A DNA stretch of 64,000 bases from DATFLL01 sp035267785. GTDB lineage: Bacteria > Pseudomonadota > Gammaproteobacteria > DATFLL01. How positions within the stretch are numbered: position 1 is the stretch's first letter; each line of letters starts with the position of its first letter. This document shows positions 26,293-34,414 of the stretch, piece after piece. The notes beneath the pieces are model-generated. The model was not told the DNA's origin. It saw nothing but the letters and a program-made list of their open reading frames with translations, and did no database searches. The DNA lies in assembly GCA_035267785.1 (NCBI GenBank), contig DATFLL010000039.1, positions 46,124 through 110,123 on the forward strand, written 5' to 3'. The translations under genes and the position numbers were made by a program.

Positions 26293-27891
26293 CTAATCGG
26301 TGTCGAACTGCTCCCACCAATGATGCGGCGGCGGTTCGGGGCTCTTCGGCAACGGGGCCTCGCTCGCCCCCGGCAGGACGCGATAGGCATAGAGCACGCC
26401 GTTGAAATCGACCTGGGCGATCTGCTTGAAATACGGCGCGGCGGGCGCGGGGGACAAGGTGGTACTGCCCGGTGTTTGACCGGGGCGCGGCAAGTGCCGC
26501 TGTGCCACCAGCAGATAGTCGCCGGGCCGGAGCTTGCCCTCGTGCAGCCATCGATACAACTCGCGGGCCGAACGTACGCAGGGCATGGGTGCGCCGAGCA
26601 CGTAGAGTTCCTCTGCGCGGGGCCAGGCATAGCTGACCACTCGGCCGGGCTCCTGAGCGACGATTCGGCGGATCTTTTCCAGTCCGCCTACGCCGCCGAT
26701 CTCGTTCGAGTACCGCGGCAGGACGAACACGGCCGTCACCGAGAAACTCACCAGCACCAGCAGCGCCCAGATCTGCGCCGCGACCCGCAGACGCTTCCAC
26801 CAGCGCGCGCTGCACAGCATCTCCAGGGTGAGCAGGCCCAACAGCGCCACCGATGGCGCCGCGGTCAGAATGTACTTGCCCTGCTTGGAGGCCGACAGGG
26901 AGAAGAATAGCACCGTCCACAGGATCCATACGAGCGGCAGGCGCCACCGGCGCTCGCGGCGCCGCCGCCAGCCCAGAAACAGTGCGAAGGGCAGCGCGAA
27001 GGCGGCCGGCAGCATGTCGTACCAGATGGTCTTGCCGTAGTACCACCAGGGCTGGAGGTGATCGAAGCCGACCAGAAAGCGCGTGAAGTTCTGGTAGACG
27101 ACCATCGCACGCACCAGTTCCCAGCCGTCGCGCAGACCGACGGCGATGTACCAGGGCGTGTTGAACAGCAGCACCAGCGCCAGGCCGCGCACCCACGCAG
27201 TGTGTCCCGCCCGGCGCCAGATTGCGCGCCACCACGACCCCTGCGCCGCGGCGGCCGGCTCGAGCATGATGTCGAGCGCAATGACAGGCAGGGTCACCAT
27301 CAATCCGACCGGTCCCTTTGCCATCGTCGCGAGGGTAACCCCGAGCCAGAGCTCCCAGGGAAATCCCCCACCCTGCCCTTGCTCGATGCGCTGACGCAGA
27401 CGCCAATAGCCGGTCATGCCGATCAATGTGCCCAGGATCAGCACACTGTCGGTCTGCGCCACGAAGAAATGATACAGGACACCGGGCAGCGCCGCGCCGA
27501 TCAGCGGCAGCCAGTAGACACGCCAGGCGGGGCACACGGTGCGCTGCAGGCGGGCCAGCCAGAAGATCCACAACAGGAAGGCCACGGCCGCGGGCAGCCG
27601 GATGGCCACGGTCTCGGGCAGTCCAACGACGTGTCCGGCCAACGACAGCCAGTAATACAGCGGTGGATATTCGACGTAGGGCACGCCGTTTTTGATGGGA
27701 ATCAGGTACTCGCCCCGTGCGAGCATCTCCCGGATGACCTCCCCGAAACGGGGTTCCATGGAGGGGATGAAGGGATGGGTACCCATGGAGAAGGCGAACA
27801 TCGCGGCCACCCCCGCCAGCAACCACCACAGGCGGGCCTGCTCCGACCGGACAAGCGACTTCAACGTATTCGGCTCCAGTGCATTCGACAA
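26293..27891 (-). CDS. ArnT-like membrane glycosyltransferase (GT39/GT83 type)
   Basis: This 532-residue protein has about 11-12 predicted helices and an N-terminal periplasmic loop HPFIPSMEPRFGEVIREML. That loop corresponds to the ArnT/PMT acidic loop (PDEGRYAEIPREM), with Glu-Pro-Arg in place of Asp-Glu-Gly. A C-terminal soluble part of about 130 residues ends in a Pro-rich tail. It probably transfers a sugar from a polyprenyl-phosphate donor to lipid A, another glycan or a protein; donor and acceptor cannot be deduced. It stands alone, with no sugar-nucleotide genes beside it, and is clearly distinct from arnT at 10535-12238. Confidence 0.78.
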   Translation of the reverse strand: MSNALEPNTLKSLVRSEQARLWWLLAGVAAMFAFSMGTHPFIPSMEPRFGEVIREMLARGEYLIPIKNGVPYVEYPPLYYWLSLAGHVVGLPETVAIRLPAAVAFLLWIFWLARLQRTVCPAWRVYWLPLIGAALPGVLYHFFVAQTDSVLILGTLIGMTGYWRLRQRIEQGQGGGFPWELWLGVTLATMAKGPVGLMVTLPVIALDIMLEPAAAAQGSWWRAIWRRAGHTAWVRGLALVLLFNTPWYIAVGLRDGWELVRAMVVYQNFTRFLVGFDHLQPWWYYGKTIWYDMLPAAFALPFALFLGWRRRRERRWRLPLVWILWTVLFFSLSASKQGKYILTAAPSVALLGLLTLEMLCSARWWKRLRVAAQIWALLVLVSFSVTAVFVLPRYSNEIGGVGGLEKIRRIVAQEPGRVVSYAWPRAEELYVLGAPMPCVRSARELYRWLHEGKLRPGDYLLVAQRHLPRPGQTPGSTTLSPAPAAPYFKQIAQVDFNGVLYAYRVLPGASEAPLPKSPEPPPHHWWEQFDTD

Positions 27892-27990
27892 AAACGTCCG
27901 AGTATAGACACTCGGGATGTCGAATTGGTTTCAATGCACCACGCGGGCGGGTGTCGAGGGGTGTATGGTACCCGCCGCGATGCCGCTCGG

Positions 27991-29775
27991 CTACAGGAGG
28001 GCCGAGGCGCCCTGATAGAAGACGAAGCTGAACACCCAGGCGATGGTCAACGCCCACACAATGCTGAAGGCCGTGTAGCGCAGACTGTGGGATTCGGTGC
28101 GCATGGTGGCCACCGTGGACAGGCAGGGGGTGTAGAGCAGGATGAACAGCATCAGGCTGTAGCCCTCGACCCAGCTCATGTGGCCGGCGAGATAACCCGA
28201 CAGCGCGGCGCCCTGCAGTCCGGTCATGGCCACCAGCGAGCCGAGGACGATCTCCTTGGCCACGAATCCGAAGACCAGGACCACGGCCATCTGAGCGCTG
28301 ATGCCGATCGGGCTCAGCACGGGTTGCAGGAACTGGCCCAGCATGCCGGCAAAGCTATCCGGCCCGCCGGGCGGATTGGCGACGGGATAGTGCGTCAGCA
28401 GCCAGACCAGCACGACGCCGGCGATGATGAACTTGCTCGCCCGGTGGAGAAAGTGGCGTACTTCGTGCCAGCCGCGGTAGAAGACCTGACGCAGCTGCGG
28501 CAGACGATACGGCGGCAGCTCGAGCACGAAGGGCTCGTGACTGACCAGACGGCGTTTGACCAGCAGGGCGCTGAGCAGCACCGCCAGGAAGCTGACCACG
28601 TACAGGCTGAACAGAACGAGCGGTGCCTGGCGCGGTGTGAACAGCGCCGTGGTCATGAACACGAAGACCTGCAGGCGCGCCGAGCACAACGAAAACGGGA
28701 TCACCAGCATGGTCAACAGCCTCAGCGCGCGGCTGCGCATCACGCGCGTGCCCATCAGGGCCGGCACGTTGCAGCCAAAGCCCATCAGCAGCATCACAAA
28801 GCCGCGTCCATCCAGCCCCAGCCGCGCCATCAGCGCATCCATCAGGAAGGCCGCGCGCGACAGGTAGCCGCTGTCCTCGACCAGGGACATCATAAAGAAG
28901 AACAGGATGATGACAGGGACGAACGAGGCAACCGTTCCCACTCCGTCATAGATACCGTCGACCAGGAGACCGTAGACCAGATGTGGCACGTGCGGCTCGA
29001 GGGGCTCGAGCACGATTTGGCGAAAGCCGTCCAACGCCCAGGCCACCCCGTCCTGCAGCGGCGTGCCCAGGGCGTAGATTGCCTGAAACACCAAGAACAT
29101 GAACAGAAAGAACAGCGGCAACCCGAGCCAGGGATGAAGCAGCACGCGGTCGATCCGCTCGGTCAGGCGCGGCGTCATGATCGCCGGCGCCTGCACACTG
29201 CGCTCGTACAGCGCCTGGACCTCGCCGCTGAGGGCGTCGATGATGCCGAACTCGCCGACGGCCGCCCCGATCTGCACGGCGGTGGCACTGGCAAGATGAT
29301 GCTCTATCGCAGCCTTGGTCTCGCGAAAGCCGTCACCGCGGCGCGCGCTGAGCAGGCGCACCTCGCGGCCCAGTGCCTTGGTCAATGTATCGGTGTCGAT
29401 GTGCAGGCCCAACTGTTTGGCTTCGTCGGCCATGTTGAGCAGGATCAGCGAGTCGACCTCGAGCTGCGAGAACTGCAGGGCCAGGCCCAGTTGATGGTCG
29501 AGCTGGGTCGCGTTGAGAACCAGACAGACCAGATCGACGGCGTTATGGGTGAGAAAGTCTCGGACGACGTGCTCGTCTTCGGAATAGCCCTGCAAGTCGT
29601 AAATGCCGGGCAGGTCGACGACCTCGACCATCTCGGCGCCGAGCAGTATCTTCGCGGATCGCAGGTCGACGGTAACGCCGGGCCAGTTGCCCGTGCGCGT
29701 CGCCGCCCCCGTCAGCCGGTTGAAGAAGGTCGACTTGCCCGTATTGGGCATGCCGACCAAGGCGATTCGCCTCAT
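27991..29775 (-). CDS. feoB: Ferrous iron transporter FeoB, short form
   Basis: FeoB is an inner-membrane Fe(II) transporter with an N-terminal G-protein domain. Visible motifs are G1 GMPNTGKST, G2 Thr in NWPGVTVD, G3 DLPG and G4 NMAD; then two Gate regions with metal-path cysteines in GFGCNVPALMGTR and YTPCLSTVAT. At 594 residues it is much shorter than E. coli FeoB (773): the first membrane helix starts near residue 215, so the GDP-dissociation-inhibitor part is reduced, and the loops and C-terminus are compact. ATG 29775 overlaps the feoA stop. No feoC follows. Confidence 0.93.
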   Translation of the reverse strand: MRRIALVGMPNTGKSTFFNRLTGAATRTGNWPGVTVDLRSAKILLGAEMVEVVDLPGIYDLQGYSEDEHVVRDFLTHNAVDLVCLVLNATQLDHQLGLALQFSQLEVDSLILLNMADEAKQLGLHIDTDTLTKALGREVRLLSARRGDGFRETKAAIEHHLASATAVQIGAAVGEFGIIDALSGEVQALYERSVQAPAIMTPRLTERIDRVLLHPWLGLPLFFLFMFLVFQAIYALGTPLQDGVAWALDGFRQIVLEPLEPHVPHLVYGLLVDGIYDGVGTVASFVPVIILFFFMMSLVEDSGYLSRAAFLMDALMARLGLDGRGFVMLLMGFGCNVPALMGTRVMRSRALRLLTMLVIPFSLCSARLQVFVFMTTALFTPRQAPLVLFSLYVVSFLAVLLSALLVKRRLVSHEPFVLELPPYRLPQLRQVFYRGWHEVRHFLHRASKFIIAGVVLVWLLTHYPVANPPGGPDSFAGMLGQFLQPVLSPIGISAQMAVVLVFGFVAKEIVLGSLVAMTGLQGAALSGYLAGHMSWVEGYSLMLFILLYTPCLSTVATMRTESHSLRYTAFSIVWALTIAWVFSFVFYQGASALL

Positions 29776-30011
29776 AGCAGCGGGGTGACGTGAACGGAGT
29801 CGGCGTCTCGGCGCCTCAGGATTAAATCGACGCTGCCGACGCGTACCTGCAGCGGACCGCCAAAGCGAGCCCGGCGAATGAGTTGTGCCTGGCGCCCGCG
29901 CAGCAGACCCATTGCGTGTAATCGACGGCGTACGCTCTCATCGGCCTGGATGTCGTCGATGACGACCCGATCGCCGGGCCTCAGATGCGAGAGGATGGCC
30001 ACGCTGTCCAC
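29772..30011 (-). CDS. feoA: FeoA, SH3-like partner of FeoB
   Basis: The 79-residue cytoplasmic protein has the FeoA layout: LRPGDRVVIDDI, then RRLHAMGLLRGRQAQLIRRA, then a beta-rich end. FeoA is needed for FeoB-mediated Fe(II) uptake. It starts at GTG 30011 with GGAG five bases upstream, and its stop overlaps feoB by ATGA. A Fur box immediately upstream indicates iron repression. Confidence 0.9.
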   Translation of the reverse strand: MDSVAILSHLRPGDRVVIDDIQADESVRRRLHAMGLLRGRQAQLIRRARFGGPLQVRVGSVDLILRRRDADSVHVTPLL

Positions 30012-30028
30012 GCTAACTCCGTATCGAA

Positions 30029-30049
30029 ATGATAATAATTATCAATACT
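30029..30049 (-). promoter_or_regulatory. Fur box upstream of feoAB
   Basis: AATGATAATAATTATCAATAC contains the perfect palindrome GATAATAATTATC (30031-30043) and matches the classic Fur consensus (GATAATGATAATCATTATC) closely. It sits 18 bases before the feoA start, where it would cover the -10 region. Iron-loaded Fur is expected to repress feoAB from here. Confidence 0.82.
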
Positions 30050-30218
30050 ACTCAAAGATCGGATATTTGCCAAGGGGAAATTCGGCGTCCGTAGGGGGCT
30101 CGCCGCCAGTTCCCCCATTTATGGCATGGAAACGGGTCCCGCGACAACCGCGCCGCGACGGCAACCGCCTGCACGCGCCAGGGCGCCTCGCGAGTCCCAG
30201 CGGCTGTGCTGCCGGACC

Positions 30219-30560
30219 TCAGCCGCGGGGACGCAGGGCACCCCGGTTGGGACAAAAGGTGAACGCCTCGGCGGCATCGCCCCGCTCCAGCGCGGCCTGA
30301 CACTGCTCCAGGGCTTGGCATTGCTCGCACATGCGCAGCATGGCCTCGACGCGGTTGATGGAGGTCCCGTGCAGGAAATCCCGCGGCAGGTAACCGTAGC
30401 GCGGCAGCAGGCGGCTCAGGGGCAGGCCCGCCATGCGCTTGGCCAATCCGGCGCGGACGAGCTCGCCTCGGCGCACATTCTGGCGCACCGTCCAGGCGAA
30501 GCCGAACAGCAGGACCAGGCCGGCTGCCAGTGTGGCGGCGGCAATCAGGGTGGTCAACAT
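30219..30560 (-). CDS. Small membrane-anchored Cys-rich protein, DUF6455-like
   Basis: This 113-residue protein has one N-terminal helix (about residues 3-25), then a soluble part with four cysteines in MCEQCQALEQCQ and FCPN. This pattern resembles the DUF6455 family of unknown function. It lies between nosL and feoA on the same strand, 90 bases after the nosL stop, and could be cotranscribed with the nos genes. The cysteines could bind copper, iron or a redox cofactor; no function should be asserted. The family match is from memory of the Cys pattern. Confidence 0.65.
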   Translation of the reverse strand: MLTTLIAAATLAAGLVLLFGFAWTVRQNVRRGELVRAGLAKRMAGLPLSRLLPRYGYLPRDFLHGTSINRVEAMLRMCEQCQALEQCQAALERGDAAEAFTFCPNRGALRPRG

Positions 30561-30650
30561 GGCGCTGTACCTCTCGGTTGGTCCGCCGGCGCGGCGGATC
30601 GCGTTACATTGCAGGTTATCCCATGCAACAGACCCGCCCCTTGATCGAGG

Positions 30651-31226
30651 TCAATTGCTCGGCTCAGAGCGTGCCCCACCGCGGTCCTGCGCATCGGCCA
30701 GACTCGCCATGACCTCCAGGCTGATATCCGCGAATCCCAACACGCGGCCCCCGTGCTCGCGCGCGAACGCCTCGGCGGCGCCGCGGTCCTTGAACGGGGC
30801 CAATGTCGGCCCCATGGCCCCGCGCCGGTCCGAGCCGACCACGTACCAGGCGTTGCGGGCATCCATAAAAGCTCCGTCATCGGGATGAGCCCAGCTCGTC
30901 GCGCCCATGTCGTGCACATAAATGTCGCGCACCTGGCTCTTGGTCTCCGGCTGCAGCAAGTAGGCAAACAGATCCCGCGTCGAACAGAACTTGAAGGGCG
31001 TATCCGATCCGGCGACGAAGGCCTCGGCTTTCGGGCCGGGGAAACGTTTGATGATCATGCCGCACACATGGCATTCATCGCCGCTGGCGATCGGCTGCGG
31101 CGAGTGGTGGACGGCCTGCTGCTCCCGTCCACAGCCCGCTGCCAGGACTGCGGCCGCGAGGACCAGTGCCGCACCCAACCACACGCCACCGCGCGCAAGT
31201 ATTCTCTTCGAGGCAATGTTCAGCAT
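30651..31226 (-). CDS. nosL: Copper chaperone lipoprotein for nitrous oxide reductase
   Basis: NosL is an outer-periplasmic-facing lipoprotein that delivers Cu(I) for CuZ/CuA maturation of NosZ. ATG 31226, preceded by GGGAGAAGAG, gives 191 residues with a lipobox LAAGC (Cys about residue 32). The copper-binding motif region is ECHVCGMIIKRFPGPKA; a methionine/histidine stretch (IYVHDMGATSWAHP) follows. It is the last canonical nos gene, 17 bases after nosY. A longer frame to 31301 overlaps nosY and lacks a good start. Confidence 0.9.
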   Translation of the reverse strand: MLNIASKRILARGGVWLGAALVLAAAVLAAGCGREQQAVHHSPQPIASGDECHVCGMIIKRFPGPKAEAFVAGSDTPFKFCSTRDLFAYLLQPETKSQVRDIYVHDMGATSWAHPDDGAFMDARNAWYVVGSDRRGAMGPTLAPFKDRGAAEAFAREHGGRVLGFADISLEVMASLADAQDRGGARSEPSN

Positions 31227-31243
31227 CGGTCTCTTCTCCCAGT

Positions 31244-32074
31244 TCACAGCTCGCGGCGGCGAAATCGCCAGGCCGCCAGCGTCAAGGGGACAATCACCCA
31301 CAACATCAGTATTCCGGTCAGCGCCGCCGGCTGAAGTGCATGTCCGCGCGCCAGCGCCATCAACCCCGAGTAGCTGCGTGCCGGCTCGAAACCGGCCAGA
31401 TTCGCCAGTCGGAACACGTCGGTCGGGTTGAGCAGCAGCAGATACGGAAAGACATCCCGGCCCACTCCCCCGCCCGTGGCCACCAGCGTGCCGAGCAGAC
31501 CGAGGTCGTAGACCAGCACGAAAAAGAACCAGACCAACAGCGCCAGACCTGCGGCGCGCGATTTTTCACTGACGCAGACGCTGATGAGATAGGCCAAGGC
31601 GATGAATACCCAACCGAGCAGCGTGGCACTGAGAATAAAATAGGCGAACGCCGGCAGTAGACCGGTGCCCGCGGCATCGCCCGCCGCGAAGGCGATCAGC
31701 ACGGCGGCGGCACCGAAGCCCACGAGCGTCGAAACCCCGAGAATGGCCCCGTGGCCGAGGAATTTGCCGGCCAGCAGCTGCACGCGCCCCAGCGGATAGG
31801 TCAGCAGCAGTAACAAGGTCCCCCGCTCCTCCTCGCCGACGATGGAATCGTAGGCCAGCAGCAGGGCGATCAGCGGGATCAGGAACACCGCCAGGCTCGC
31901 CAGGCTGACAATGGTCGTGCCGAGCGAGGTGAATCCGACACTGCCCGAGGCCGCCGCGCCGAAATAGGACAAACCGAGGGCCAGCAAGGCGAAGACCAGG
32001 GTAATCGCCAGCACCCAGCGGTTGCGCAGGCCGTCGCGAAATTCCTTCCACGCCACCGTCAAGACCGCGGTCAT
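31244..32074 (-). CDS. nosY: NosY, membrane subunit of the Nos ABC transporter
   Basis: The 276-residue ABC-2 type permease has six predicted helices and the family EEERGTLLLLLTYPLGRVQL segment. NosDFY mediates maturation of the NosZ copper-sulfide centre, with NosY and NosF forming the membrane ATPase. ATG 32074 overlaps the nosF stop by ATGA. Confidence 0.92.
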   Translation of the reverse strand: MTAVLTVAWKEFRDGLRNRWVLAITLVFALLALGLSYFGAAASGSVGFTSLGTTIVSLASLAVFLIPLIALLLAYDSIVGEEERGTLLLLLTYPLGRVQLLAGKFLGHGAILGVSTLVGFGAAAVLIAFAAGDAAGTGLLPAFAYFILSATLLGWVFIALAYLISVCVSEKSRAAGLALLVWFFFVLVYDLGLLGTLVATGGGVGRDVFPYLLLLNPTDVFRLANLAGFEPARSYSGLMALARGHALQPAALTGILMLWVIVPLTLAAWRFRRREL

Positions 32075-33018
32075 GACTCACCTCCCGGGACGTCGCTGAC
32101 CGTCCGGTCGAAGTGCACGTACAGCGCCTCGAGGCCGGGCGGTGCCAGTTCCAGATCCTGCACCTCTGGTCGGGCCAACAGGGCACGCACCACCGCGAGT
32201 TTGTCCTCGTGATGGACGGCGAATTCAAGCCGCGAGCCGTTGATGCGGCGCAGCCCCTCGATCCGCGCGGGCAGCGTGTCCAACCAACTCTCGTCTTGCC
32301 ACTGGCCTTGCACACGGACCTTGAACGAGAGCCCGGCGCTGCGCCACAGTGACTCCAATGGCCCCTGCACCAGCAGGCGCCCGCGGCCGAGAATAACGGC
32401 GCGCGTGATGTGGTGCTCGATGCCCGGCAGGATGTGCGAGGACAGGATGACCGTGTGACCCTCGCGGCGCAGCTCGTCGATGGTGGCGTAGAAGTCGCGC
32501 GTCGCCATGGGGTCCAGTCCCACCGTGGGCTCGTCGAGCAACAGCAGCTCGGGCCGACCCAACAAGGCCTGTGCCAGACCGAGTCGCTGGCGCATACCCT
32601 TGGAATAGGTCTTCACGCGCCGGCCTGCGGCCTCGGTCAGGCCGACTCGCTCGAGCAGGGCGTCGCGCTCGCGTTTGTCGACGCCCTTGAGTCGGGCGAA
32701 GTAATCCAGGACCTCGCGCCCGGTCAGTGCGTCATAAAAGGCGATGCTCTCGGGCAGATAGCCCAGACGGGGTCGCAGCGCGTTTGCCTGCTTGCCGTGC
32801 GGATCGAGGCCGAACACGCGTACCCGACCGGAACTGGGCGCCGACAGGCCGAGGATAAGCTTCATCAGTGTTGTCTTGCCGGCACCGTTGTGTCCTAGCA
32901 GGCCGATCACCTCCCCCGGTGCGATGTCCAGCGAGACGTCCTGCAGGGCCGCGAAGCGCCCGTAGTGTTTTGCCACGCTTTCGAGCCCGACCACGGGCGT
33001 CCGCGCACCGTCGCTCAC
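32071..33018 (-). CDS. nosF: NosF, ATPase subunit of the Nos ABC transporter
   Basis: GTG 33018 overlaps the nosD stop (GTGA) and gives 315 residues; an open frame extends upstream to 33186, but it lies inside nosD. Motifs: Walker A GHNGAGKTT, signature YSKGMRQRLG, Walker B LLLLDEPTVGLD, switch SSHIL. A C-terminal extension of about 85 residues follows the ATPase core. It powers NosDFY in copper-site assembly of nitrous oxide reductase. Confidence 0.92.
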   Translation of the reverse strand: MSDGARTPVVGLESVAKHYGRFAALQDVSLDIAPGEVIGLLGHNGAGKTTLMKLILGLSAPSSGRVRVFGLDPHGKQANALRPRLGYLPESIAFYDALTGREVLDYFARLKGVDKRERDALLERVGLTEAAGRRVKTYSKGMRQRLGLAQALLGRPELLLLDEPTVGLDPMATRDFYATIDELRREGHTVILSSHILPGIEHHITRAVILGRGRLLVQGPLESLWRSAGLSFKVRVQGQWQDESWLDTLPARIEGLRRINGSRLEFAVHHEDKLAVVRALLARPEVQDLELAPPGLEALYVHFDRTVSDVPGGES

Positions 33019-34346
33019 GGGCGCTTGCTCGGCGTCGCTGTCACGTCGGCGGCCGCCGGCGGGTGCATCAGGGGGTGCGTGTCCTTCACGCCCGGCGGGC
33101 GCAGTACGGGAAACTCGCTCTGCACCCAGCGCAGGGTCGCCACGGCCGGGCTGTTCATAAGCATTCGCGCCAGGGGATATTTCCATAACAGCTTGTCCAC
33201 TCCGTCATTGGGTTCATAGGGGACATCACCGACGCCGTCGCCGTCGAGATCCCAGCCGAGGTAGTCGCTCCAGTAATTGCCGCGGCCATCGTGAGACCAC
33301 TCCTGCTCGCGACTGGCCACGTACTTGACCTGGTTGCGGTTATGCAAAAAGGCGTTGTCGTAGACGGCGTTGTCTTCGGAACCGGCCGTCAAGTGAATAC
33401 CAATATCGCTGCCGCGAAAGATGTTGTCGTTTATCGTGTTAAAGGGCGAGTTGTAGACGAAGATCGCCTTGCCCTCGGCGCCGATGACGCCGGCCCCACC
33501 GGTGACGAAGGCGCGCCCGCGTGCCGTGTCCTCGATGACGTTGTCGCGGATCTCGCTATAGGTGATGTAATTCATGAGGATGCCGTAGTTGCGGTCCTCC
33601 TCGGAGCGGTTACCGATCACCGTCAAATGGTTGGACTGCATCAGCGCGTATCCGGTGCGGGTGTGGCGTGTGCGGTTGCCGACGATCCGGTTGTGATGCG
33701 AGTACATATAGTGAATGCCGTAGCGCAAGTCGTGAATGTCATTGTCGCGCAGCGTGTTGCCGTTGCTGGTATCGATATAAATACCGTCGCGCGTCTGCCA
33801 TATCTCGTTGCCGGCAACCACCGCGCCGTGCACGTTGAAAAGATGCACGCCGTTACCGCGGTCCTGCGAGCGAATGCTCGGAATGCCGTGTATCCGGTTG
33901 CGTTCGATGCGCGCGTCGGCACAGCCATCGAGCCAGATGCCGAAAGCGACGTCGTCAAGGCGATTGCCTTGGATGGTCACGCGCGCCGCCTTGCGCTCGA
34001 CGAAGATGCCCGCGTTCATCTTGGTGAGGTTTCGTCCGGAATGAACGACGGCCAGATCGCGCACGGTGGTATCGGGCGCACGGATCGTGATCACATTGCC
34101 CTGACCGGCGCCGTCGAGGACCGCTCCGGGCCGACCCTGCAGCGTCAACGGCCGTTCGATGATCAGATGCACACGATAGTCGCCGGCGGCGAGCACCAGC
34201 GTGTCGCCGGGGGCGGCGGCCGCAACGGCGGCCTGCAGGGCCTGGCCGCCACCGTCGACTAAGCGCGTGGCCGCCCGAGCGGACAGTGCCGGCGAGGTCA
34301 GCACTACCGCCAGGAACAGCGTCCAAATTGTCGAGCTTCGTGTCAT
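33015..34346 (-). CDS. nosD: NosD, periplasmic copper-site maturation protein
   Basis: ATG 34346 gives 443 residues with a signal peptide (cleaved near SARA, residue 25) followed by a right-handed parallel beta-helix of many GNxI/NxI rungs (for example GNEIWQTRDGIYIDTSNGN). The C-terminal part, GNYWSDYLGWDLDGDGVGD, is typical of NosD. It receives copper or sulfur for CuZ assembly and docks on NosFY. It follows nosZ after 68 bases. Confidence 0.93.
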   Translation of the reverse strand: MTRSSTIWTLFLAVVLTSPALSARAATRLVDGGGQALQAAVAAAAPGDTLVLAAGDYRVHLIIERPLTLQGRPGAVLDGAGQGNVITIRAPDTTVRDLAVVHSGRNLTKMNAGIFVERKAARVTIQGNRLDDVAFGIWLDGCADARIERNRIHGIPSIRSQDRGNGVHLFNVHGAVVAGNEIWQTRDGIYIDTSNGNTLRDNDIHDLRYGIHYMYSHHNRIVGNRTRHTRTGYALMQSNHLTVIGNRSEEDRNYGILMNYITYSEIRDNVIEDTARGRAFVTGGAGVIGAEGKAIFVYNSPFNTINDNIFRGSDIGIHLTAGSEDNAVYDNAFLHNRNQVKYVASREQEWSHDGRGNYWSDYLGWDLDGDGVGDVPYEPNDGVDKLLWKYPLARMLMNSPAVATLRWVQSEFPVLRPPGVKDTHPLMHPPAAADVTATPSKRP

Positions 34347-34414
34347 CAAAATGCTTCCCGAAGCGCGGCGGGGAGAACCACTCCCATCGCCCCCGCCGCG
34401 CACCCGGCCCCCAC

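Noticed and set aside
27058..29793. A 911-codon open frame on the plus strand opposite feoB and the ArnT-like gene
   Set aside because: It is antisense to two well-supported genes; its composition (Gln, His and Arg rich) is that of a shadow frame in GC-rich DNA, and it has no domain or start signal.
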